From Acidobacteriota bacterium (GTDB taxonomy: Bacteria > Acidobacteriota > Vicinamibacteria > Vicinamibacterales > Fen-181): a DNA stretch of 12,039 bases. Positions within the stretch are counted from its first letter, which is position 1. Every line of letters begins with the position of its first letter. The stretch lies in assembly GCA_021779795.1 (NCBI GenBank), contig JAJXZZ010000045.1:1-12039 (forward strand), in the 5' to 3' direction. The notes below the pieces were generated by a model that saw only the letters and a list, made by a program, of their open reading frames with translations, had not been told where the DNA came from and did not search any database. Below, in pieces: positions 6,466 through 12,039 of this stretch. Both the position numbers and the translations under genes were made by a program.

Positions 6466-7437
6466 ATGCTGCCGGCATTCACCTATGCCCGGGCCACGAG
6501 CGTGGCCGATGCCGTGCGCCGGCTGGCCGCGCCAGGAGCCAGGCTGCACGCGGGCGGCACCGACCTGCTGGGCTGCCTGCACGACGGCGTCTTCGCCGCC
6601 GGGACCGTGGTCAGCGTGAGCCGGATGAAGGAACTGCGCGGGATCGCGCCGATCGCGGGCGGCGGCCTGCGGATCGGGGCCCTGGCCACGCACGCCGAGA
6701 TCGCCGCCGACAAGGGGATCGCCGCGTCCTACCGCGCGCTGGCCGAGGCGGCGACTTCGGTCGGCAGCCCGCAGCTGCGCAACCGGGGGACGATTGGCGG
6801 CAACCTGTGCCAGCGGCCGCGCTGCTGGTACTTCCGCGGCGAGTTCCACTGCCTGCGGAAGGGCGGCGACATGTGCTACGCGCTCGGCGGCGAGAACGAG
6901 AACCACGCCATCCTCGGCGGCGGCGCGTGCGTGGTCGTGCACCCGTCCGACACGGCGCCGGCCCTGGTCGCGCTCGGGGCGCGCGTCCGGATCGCCGGGC
7001 CGGGCGGGACCCGCGTCGTCCCGCTCGAGTCGTTCTTCGTCGGCCCCGACAAGACGGTCACGAAGGAGAACATCCTCGAGCGGAACGAGATCGTCACCGA
7101 GGTCCTGCTCCCGCCGGCCGAGCCCGGCCTGCGCAGCACGTACCGCAAGGTGCGGGCGCGCGGCGCCTGGGACTTCTCGCTGGCCGGCGTCGCGGTCGCG
7201 CTGCTCGCCAGGGACGGGCGGGTGGAGCGGGCGCGCGTGGCCTTCTCCGGCGTCGCGCCGGTGCCATGGCGGTCGCAGGAGGTCGAGCGGGCGATCACCG
7301 GCAAGGCGCTCACGCCCGACGTGGTCGGCGCGGCGGCCGAGGCCGGCGTGAAGGGGGCGCAGCCGCTCGAGAAGAACGGCTACAAGGTGCCGCTGCTGCG
7401 CGGCGTGATCGCCGAGACGCTGCTGTCGATGGCCTGA
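6466..7437 (+). CDS. FAD-binding medium subunit with probable [4Fe-4S] insert (PaoB/YagS type)
   Basis: The protein has 323 residues and carries FAD in the three-subunit hydroxylase, passing electrons from the small subunit to an acceptor. AGGTDLL at about residues 29-35 and GTIGGNL at 108-114 are the two conserved FAD-binding loops of the CO dehydrogenase flavoprotein family. The C-terminal third (from about 215) is the usual CODH medium-subunit C-terminal domain, with YRKVRARGAWDFSLAGVAVAL. Between the FAD segments lie C115, C120, C129 and C137, within NLCQRPRCWYFRGEFHC and continuing to GGDMC. Subunits of the PaoB and 4-hydroxybenzoyl-CoA reductase type carry an extra [4Fe-4S] cluster in this region, and the RCxYF-type motif resembles PaoB. 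C155 is a further nearby cysteine. The gene order small-large-medium differs from E. coli paoABC, where the FAD subunit is second. Confidence 0.93.
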   Translation: MLPAFTYARATSVADAVRRLAAPGARLHAGGTDLLGCLHDGVFAAGTVVSVSRMKELRGIAPIAGGGLRIGALATHAEIAADKGIAASYRALAEAATSVGSPQLRNRGTIGGNLCQRPRCWYFRGEFHCLRKGGDMCYALGGENENHAILGGGACVVVHPSDTAPALVALGARVRIAGPGGTRVVPLESFFVGPDKTVTKENILERNEIVTEVLLPPAEPGLRSTYRKVRARGAWDFSLAGVAVALLARDGRVERARVAFSGVAPVPWRSQEVERAITGKALTPDVVGAAAEAGVKGAQPLEKNGYKVPLLRGVIAETLLSMA

Positions 7438-7465
7438 CGAGGCGCCGGCCGGGAGGAGTGACGCG

Positions 7466-8434
7466 ATGCCCGAGATCTCGACCGAACTGCTGTCCGCGTC
7501 CACGGTCGCCATCCGCGACTGCATGGGCGCCAGGGCGGGCGAGCGCGTGCTCGTCGTGAGCGACGAGCCGCTGCGCCGGATCGGCCTCGCGCTGCACCGC
7601 GCCGCCCGCGATCTCGGCCTCGACGTGCTGCTCGTCGAGATGCTGCCCCGGCAAAGCAACGGCGAGGAGCCGCCGCCCGAGGTCGCGGAGCTCATGCGGC
7701 AGTTCGACGTCGTCCTCTGCCCGACGTCGAAGTCGCTGACGCACACCGACTCGCGGCGCGCCGCCAGCGCCGCCGGGGCCCGCGTCGCCACGCTGCCCGG
7801 CGTGACCGAGGAGATCATGGTGCGGTGCATGAACGCCGACTACGAGGCGATCGCGGCCCGCACGCACCGCGTCTGCGACCGCCTCGAGCGGGCGAAGACG
7901 GCGCGCGTGACGGCGCCGGGCGGCACCGACATCACCATGCCCATCGCCGGGCGGCGCGCGCACGCCAGCTCGGGGCTGTTCCGGGAGAAGGGGCAGTGGG
8001 GCAACCTGCCGACGGGCGAGGCCTACCTCGCGCCGCTCGAAGGGCTGTCACAGGGCGTCGTGGTCGTGGACGGCTCGATGGCCGGCGTGGGCCTGCTGCG
8101 CCACCCGATCCGGATCGCCGTCGAGGCCGGCTACGCCACCGAGATCGCCGGCGGGCCCGATGCCGCGCGGCTCGTCGCCCTGCTCGAGCCGCACGGCCGC
8201 GACGCGCGCACGGTGGCCGAGTTCGGGATCGGCACCAACGACAAGGCCACGCTGACCGGCGTCATCCTCGAGGACGAGAAGGTGATGGGCACCGTGCACA
8301 TCGCCTTCGGCGACAACAAGTCGATGGGAGGCACGGTGCGCGTCGCGAGCCACCTCGACGGCCTCGTGACGCGTCCGACCGTCTGGCTCGACGACGAGAA
8401 GGTGATGGAGGACGGGCGGCTGCTGATCGGTTGA
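7466..8434 (+). CDS. M29-like aminopeptidase-fold metalloprotein
   Basis: This 322-residue protein resembles leucyl aminopeptidases of family M29 (AmpS/AmpT/PepS) but is shorter than the roughly 400 residues of classical members. Candidate metal ligands occur in family order: E185 (NLPTGEAYLAP), E252 (AEFGIGTN), H278 (VHIAFGDN), and H296 with D298 (SHLDGL). Classical members use two metal ions to release N-terminal residues from peptides. The fold is also used by NicX, an iron ring-opening dioxygenase of nicotinate breakdown. From memory, NicX has His where this protein has E252 and lacks the E185 equivalent, so the peptidase-type site is favoured here. No signal peptide is seen. GGGAGGAG lies seven bases before the ATG. 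It begins 28 bases after the FAD subunit and is probably co-transcribed with the hydroxylase, which is the main clue to its role. Confidence 0.85.
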   Translation: MPEISTELLSASTVAIRDCMGARAGERVLVVSDEPLRRIGLALHRAARDLGLDVLLVEMLPRQSNGEEPPPEVAELMRQFDVVLCPTSKSLTHTDSRRAASAAGARVATLPGVTEEIMVRCMNADYEAIAARTHRVCDRLERAKTARVTAPGGTDITMPIAGRRAHASSGLFREKGQWGNLPTGEAYLAPLEGLSQGVVVVDGSMAGVGLLRHPIRIAVEAGYATEIAGGPDAARLVALLEPHGRDARTVAEFGIGTNDKATLTGVILEDEKVMGTVHIAFGDNKSMGGTVRVASHLDGLVTRPTVWLDDEKVMEDGRLLIG

Positions 8435-8459
8435 CGCGCCGATCGCCCTCCGCCATACT
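8431..8459 (+). promoter_or_regulatory. Sigma-70-like promoter overlapping the end of the M29-like gene
   Basis: TTGACG (8431-8436) and CATACT (8454-8459) are separated by exactly 17 bases. The -35 box overlaps the M29-like stop codon. Transcription would start near 8466, leaving a leader of about 80 bases before the GTG of the next gene. This is the best-formed -35/-10 pair in the window and suggests the HEAT-like/M48 pair has its own transcript. Confidence 0.55.
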
Positions 8460-8545
8460 CGCCGGTGCCGGAGCTCGCGCGTCCGCGCGCACGCCAGCCC
8501 CCCGGCGGGGCGTCGGCGCGGGGACACGACCGGCAAGGAGGGCGC

Positions 8546-9475
8546 GTGGACGACGGCAAGCACCCCCGGGGCGCGGGCGACGGCCCGCCGCTCGACCAGC
8601 TCGATCGACTGCTCGAAGACCCGCAGGCCTGGCCGGGCCTCGATCCCGACCTGCTGCGCCACCTCCTCTTCTACGGCTGCCTCTCCTTCGGGGTCAACCC
8701 GGACGACGACGACGTCCCGCGCGTGATGCGCCTGGCGAAGATCGCCATCGGCCGCCTGCCTCCCGCCGTCCGGCGCGAGGTCGCGCTGCAGGTGGCGCGC
8801 GCCGTCGAGCGCCTGCACCGTGAGCACGGGGTGTGCGAGGGCGCCGGCTACACCAACGGCCTGCTGCCGTTCCTCGTGGAAGACCCCGACCCGTCGGTCG
8901 TCGCGGCCGCCGCCTGCGACATGGCCATCCTGCTGCCGCTCGAGAACGACGACCCGATGTCGGGGCCGCAGTACGTCCGGTCGCTGCTCGACGAGATCGA
9001 CGCCGACGAGGCGAGGGCGGGCGTCGTGGCCGGCCTCCTCTCGCTGGGTGACGCCAGGGTCGAGCCCCTGGTCGGAGGGACGTGGCGCCTGCTCGGCGAG
9101 GAGGGGCGGCAGTCGCTCGCGCTGCTCATCCAGGCCGTGCACGGCCTGCACGTGCTGACCGTGCGGTTCCTGCTGGATTGGCTCGAGGGCGAGGCCGCCG
9201 ACCCGGCGACGCCATCGTTTGGCATGGTCGCGGCCACCGTGGCGCGCGCGGGCGCCCACGCCGCCGATCACGGGATCGTCGAGGTGGCCAGGGCGTTTCC
9301 CGTCACGTCGGCGCCCGAAGGGCAGCCGTTCCGCGTGCTCCGGGAGTGGTCGCTCGAGGAATTCCTGCCGACGGTCCGCCCGCGGATGCGCCGCCTCCTC
9401 TCCGTGGCCAATCCCCCCGAACTGCTCGGCAGCGCGCTGCGCTACTGGAGCGTCGGGCCGGGGACCGGCAGATGA
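8546..9475 (+). CDS. Unrecognised helical, HEAT-like cytosolic protein coupled to the M48 gene
   Basis: I do not recognise this 309-residue protein. After an acidic, flexible first 15-20 residues it appears almost wholly helical. Segments such as 57-92 (PRVMRLAKIAIGRLPPAVRR), 112-131 (EDPDPSVVAAAACDMAILL) and 152-183 (DADEARAGVVAGLLSLGDA) have the paired-helix look and Asp-Pro turns of HEAT-type repeats. That is a visual judgement, not a domain hit. No signal peptide or membrane segment is seen. The GTG at 8546 is chosen because AAGGAGG ends four bases before it; an earlier in-frame GTG at 8465 has no ribosome site and falls at the predicted transcription start. Its stop overlaps the M48 start as ATGA, implying coupled translation and probably a shared function. 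A scaffold, substrate-delivery or inhibitory role toward the protease is inference only. Confidence 0.82.
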   Translation: MDDGKHPRGAGDGPPLDQLDRLLEDPQAWPGLDPDLLRHLLFYGCLSFGVNPDDDDVPRVMRLAKIAIGRLPPAVRREVALQVARAVERLHREHGVCEGAGYTNGLLPFLVEDPDPSVVAAAACDMAILLPLENDDPMSGPQYVRSLLDEIDADEARAGVVAGLLSLGDARVEPLVGGTWRLLGEEGRQSLALLIQAVHGLHVLTVRFLLDWLEGEAADPATPSFGMVAATVARAGAHAADHGIVEVARAFPVTSAPEGQPFRVLREWSLEEFLPTVRPRMRRLLSVANPPELLGSALRYWSVGPGTGR

Positions 9476-10926
9476 AGGAACTGCTCAGGCCGTTCGCGAT
9501 CGTCCTGGCGGTGCCGCTGCTCGTGACCGCGCTGGGGATGCTGGGCCGCAGCGACTGGGAGTCGCGCTGGAACGCGTCGGTTGCGGCGCAGATGGCCCGG
9601 CAGGGCCTGCGGCCCGACCAGCGGTTCCTGGCGCAGTACTCGCTGGCCAACGTCTGCGCCGACCGGCGCATCGGTCCGCGGTTCGTGCCGTGCAGGACCT
9701 ACAACCTGTTCTCGGCCGTGATCAGCGCGTCGGCGCTGGTCGGCGGCGTCGGCCTGGGCCTCTTAGGGGCGAACCTTTGGCTCGGGCGCGCCTGTCGCGA
9801 GCGGCGATGGCTCGAGCGGCTGTTCGGGCCGTCGCTCGTCTTCGTGGCCGGCGGCACGGCGGCGCTCGGCGCGGCGCACGGCCTGCTGGCCATCGCGGCG
9901 GTGGTCGTCGGCGCCATCGACCTGTCCGGAGAGTCGGTCGAGCAGGTGTCGGGTTCGCTCGTCGTCGTGGCGGCCGCCGCCTTCGTGGGCTGGGCGATCG
10001 CGATGGGCGCGGTGGCCTTCGACATGGTCCGCCGGCCCAAGATCTCCGTCGTGGGCGCCCGGCTGGACCCGGCCGGCCAGCCCCGGCTGGCCGACGTGGT
10101 CGGCGAGGTGGCGGCGTCGGTGGGGGCGAGCGCGCCCTCGAACCTCGTCGCCTGCCTCGTGCCGTGGCTCTTCGTGACCGAGATGGACGTCTCGTGCCTG
10201 GACGGCCGGCTGCGGGGCCGCACGCTGTGCCTGTCGCTGCCGCTGTGCCGCATCCTGTCGGTCGGCGAGTTCAAGGCGCTGCTGGCGCACGAACTGGCGC
10301 ACTTCGCGCCGGCCGAGGAGGCGTTCTCGGCGCGCGTCCTGCCGGCCGTGGCCGGCGTGTCCCGCGGGATGCACGACCTGGCGGCCCGCTCGCGCGGCGT
10401 GCGGGCGGCCGTGTTCGCGCCGCCGCTGGCCCTCATGGGCGTGTTCATGGAGGCGGTCGGCCCCGGCGCGATTCCCGGCGACGAGCGCGAGAGGCTGGCG
10501 GACCAGGCGGCCGCGGCCTCGGCCGGGACCGGCGCGCTCGCCGCCGCGCTGGTGAAGCTGGCGGCCTTCGCGCCGGCCTGGCATGCCGTCGCCGTGATGA
10601 TGCAGCACGCGGTGGGCGCGCGGACGCAGTTCGTCAATGCGGGCGCGCTGTTCCAGGAGATCGCGTCCGCCAACGCGGGCAGGGACCGCCTGGACGGGGC
10701 GGAGGCGCTCGCGCAGGGCCACCCGACCGATCGGCTCCCGGCGCTCGCGGCGCGGCTGGCCGCCATCCACGCGAGCGTGGGCGAGGTGGCGTCCGCCGCG
10801 CTGACCGTTCTTCCGGCGATGCCGGCCTCGATGCTGATCGAGGACGGCGAAGCCACCGAGCGCCGGCTGACCACCGCCGAACACTACCTGCTGGTCGAAA
10901 CGGGCGGCGAGTTCCGCTCGGCCTGA
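9472..10926 (+). CDS. Membrane-bound M48-family metallopeptidase
   Basis: The protein has 484 residues. Four hydrophobic segments occupy about 7-25, 79-105, 119-150 and 161-185. Basic clusters at the N-terminus, at 107-117 (ACRERRWLERL) and at 187-190 (RRPK) place the N-terminus and the catalytic domain in the cytosol by the positive-inside rule. The loop after helix 1 has C62 and C74, which could form a periplasmic disulfide. The zinc motif HELAH spans 273-277 (H273, E274, H277). ERLAD at 340-344 supplies the likely third ligand E340, as in the M48 ExxxD motif. M48 enzymes such as HtpX degrade or process membrane proteins; this N-terminal arrangement is longer than HtpX and the substrate is unknown. 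The ATG overlaps the upstream stop by four bases. A further hydrophobic stretch near 310-335 could be buried or membrane-associated. Confidence 0.88.
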   Translation: MKELLRPFAIVLAVPLLVTALGMLGRSDWESRWNASVAAQMARQGLRPDQRFLAQYSLANVCADRRIGPRFVPCRTYNLFSAVISASALVGGVGLGLLGANLWLGRACRERRWLERLFGPSLVFVAGGTAALGAAHGLLAIAAVVVGAIDLSGESVEQVSGSLVVVAAAAFVGWAIAMGAVAFDMVRRPKISVVGARLDPAGQPRLADVVGEVAASVGASAPSNLVACLVPWLFVTEMDVSCLDGRLRGRTLCLSLPLCRILSVGEFKALLAHELAHFAPAEEAFSARVLPAVAGVSRGMHDLAARSRGVRAAVFAPPLALMGVFMEAVGPGAIPGDERERLADQAAAASAGTGALAAALVKLAAFAPAWHAVAVMMQHAVGARTQFVNAGALFQEIASANAGRDRLDGAEALAQGHPTDRLPALAARLAAIHASVGEVASAALTVLPAMPASMLIEDGEATERRLTTAEHYLLVETGGEFRSA

Positions 10927-10927
10927 A

Positions 10928-10948
10928 GCGCCGGGCCCGGGCCGGCGC
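10928..10948. terminator. GC hairpin after the M48 gene
   Basis: GCGCCGG (10928-10934) and CCGGCGC (10942-10948) form a perfect 7-bp stem with a seven-base loop, beginning one base after the M48 stop codon. No T-tract follows. It lies only 20 bases before the ATG of the tricorn-like gene, so it could be a terminator, a processing or stability element, or a structure affecting downstream translation. Confidence 0.4.
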
Positions 10949-10968
10949 GCAACCCCGAGGAGAGAACC

Positions 10969-12039
10969 ATGTGGCGATCGTGCCTGCGAGTCGTGGTCGC
11001 GTCGGCGGCAGCCTGGCTGCTCGCGTCGGCGCCGCCGATGCCCGGGAGCGCGCTCCAAGCCGCGCCCGACGGGGCCGGCGAGGCGCTGTCGTTCGCCGAG
11101 CCGGGCATCTCGCCCGACGGGGCCGAGATCGCGTTCGCCTCGGGCGGCGACATCTGGACGGTTCCCTCGGGCGGGGGAGAGGCGCGGCTGCTCGTGTCGA
11201 ACCCGGCTACCGAGTCCCGGCCGCTCTACTCGCCGGCGGGCGACGAGCTGGCCTTCGTCTCGACCCGCACCGGCAACGGTGACATCTACGTCCTCGCGCT
11301 GCGGACGGGCGGACTGCGGCGCCTGACCTTCGATGACGCCCCCGAGATGCTGGACGGCTGGTCGCGCGACGGGCGCTGGATCTACTTCTCGTCCTCGAGC
11401 CACGACATCGCGGGCATGAACGACATCTTCCGCGTGCCCGCGGCGGGAGGCACGCCGACGCCGGTCAGCGCGGATCGGTACGTCAACGAGTACTTCGCCG
11501 CGCCCGCCCCCGACGGCAGGAGGGTCGCCTTCACCGCGCGCGGCATCGTCTCGAGCCAGTGGTGGCGCAAGGGGCACAGCCACCTCGACGAGTCGGAGAT
11601 CTGGCTGCTCGACGACGGGCCGACCGCGTCCTACCGCCGCGTGACCGGCGGCGGCGCGAAGCAGCTCTGGCCGATGTGGGCGGGCGACGGCCGCTCGCTG
11701 TTCTACGTGTCGGACCGCGGCGGCGCGCAGAACGTGTGGAAGCAGGAGCCGGGCGGGCCGGCCGCGCAGGTGACGCACTTCACCGACGGGCGCGTGTTGT
11801 GGCCCACGATCTCGATGGACGGCCGGACGGTCGCCTTCGAACGCGACTTCGGGATCTGGGTGCTCGACACGGCGGCCGGGCGGGCGTCCGAGGTCCGGAT
11901 CACCCGCCGCGGAACGCCGGCGGGCCCGGCGGTCGAGCATCTCGCGCTGTCGAGCGGCCTCCAGGGGCTCGCGCTGTCGCCCGACGGCAAGAAGGCGGCC
12001 TTCGTCGTGCGCGGCGAGGTGTTTGCCGTGTCGGCGAAG
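10969..12039 (+). CDS. Exported tricorn-like (S41-type) protein, N-terminal beta-propeller part, cut by the right edge
   Basis: The frame is open from the ATG at 10969 to the edge, giving 357 codons. GAGGAG lies upstream of the ATG at normal spacing. Residues 1 to about 28 form a signal peptide (MWRSCLR, then a hydrophobic run, then PGSA). The rest is a series of PD40/TolB-type propeller repeats with SPDG or equivalent turns near 48, 88, 132, 180, 239, 283 and 337, each followed by strands such as IAFASGGDIWTVP and LAFVSTRTGNGDIYVL. The segment QWWRKGHSHLDESEIWLL at 197-214 resembles a stretch typical of bacterial tricorn-like S41 peptidases. A full member has over 1000 residues, with PDZ and Ser-protease domains that would lie beyond this window, so peptidase activity is not seen directly. 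A propeller-only or amidohydrolase-fused PD40 protein is the alternative. The start is 42 bases from the M48 stop. Confidence 0.87.
   Translation, partial: MWRSCLRVVVASAAAWLLASAPPMPGSALQAAPDGAGEALSFAEPGISPDGAEIAFASGGDIWTVPSGGGEARLLVSNPATESRPLYSPAGDELAFVSTRTGNGDIYVLALRTGGLRRLTFDDAPEMLDGWSRDGRWIYFSSSSHDIAGMNDIFRVPAAGGTPTPVSADRYVNEYFAAPAPDGRRVAFTARGIVSSQWWRKGHSHLDESEIWLLDDGPTASYRRVTGGGAKQLWPMWAGDGRSLFYVSDRGGAQNVWKQEPGGPAAQVTHFTDGRVLWPTISMDGRTVAFERDFGIWVLDTAAGRASEVRITRRGTPAGPAVEHLALSSGLQGLALSPDGKKAAFVVRGEVFAVSAK

Noticed and set aside
7466..8434. Assignment of the M29-like gene as NicX (2,5-dihydroxypyridine dioxygenase)
   Set aside because: Context is suggestive, but the residues match peptidase-type ligands (E185, E252, H278) rather than the NicX iron site as I recall it.
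9763..11940. Minus-strand open frame of 725 codons across the M48 and tricorn-like genes
   Set aside because: It runs antisense through two well-supported genes and the gap between them, with low-complexity Arg/Pro/Gly-rich translation and no recognisable motif.
1..12039. tRNA, rRNA, CRISPR arrays, insertion sequences and attachment sites
   Set aside because: No cloverleaf, regular repeat-spacer pattern, transposase frame or long terminal repeat was seen on either strand.

Overview
The window is very GC-rich (about 70% or more by eye), densely coded bacterial DNA with strong AAGGAGG-type ribosome binding sites. The gene content fits a soil-type Acidobacteriota, perhaps Vicinamibacteria: exported M28 and tricorn-like S41 proteins, and a Tat-exported three-subunit molybdenum hydroxylase. 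That placement is inferred from style and content; no marker gene is present.

Layout, left to right. (1) An exported M28-type metallopeptidase on the minus strand, cut by the left edge (1-1737). (2) A divergent plus-strand nitroreductase (1919-2485). (3) A strong GC hairpin (2487-2518) between convergent stops, followed by a minus-strand gene for a small exported NTF2/SnoaL-like protein (2521-3096). (4) A 416-base non-coding divergent region with a sigma-54-like site toward the NTF2-like gene, a perfect 8-bp inverted repeat, and a TATAAT box toward the next operon. (5) An operon of four genes: Tat-leader 2x[2Fe-2S] subunit (3513-4154), molybdopterin subunit (4151-6463), FAD subunit with a cysteine-rich probable [4Fe-4S] insert (6466-7437), and an M29-like aminopeptidase-fold protein (7466-8434). 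(6) A sigma-70-like promoter overlapping the end of the M29 gene, then a translationally coupled pair: an unrecognised helical, HEAT-like cytosolic protein (8546-9475) and a four-helix membrane M48 metallopeptidase (9472-10926). (7) A GC hairpin, then the N-terminal beta-propeller part of an exported tricorn-like protein, cut by the right edge (10969-12039).

How the genes may work together. The three Fe-S/Mo/FAD subunits should form one PaoABC-type complex exported through the Tat leader of the small subunit; it would hydroxylate an aldehyde or N-heteroaromatic compound whose identity the sequence does not give. The M29-like gene lies only 28 bases downstream, so it is probably co-transcribed, although its product has no export signal. 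The HEAT-like/M48 pair looks like a separate two-gene unit in which a soluble helical protein could act with the cytosolic catalytic domain of the protease. The two edge genes are exported peptidase-type proteins. The best candidates for something undescribed are the HEAT-like/M48 pair and the association of a molybdenum hydroxylase with an M29-fold protein. No RNA gene, mobile element or CRISPR array was seen.
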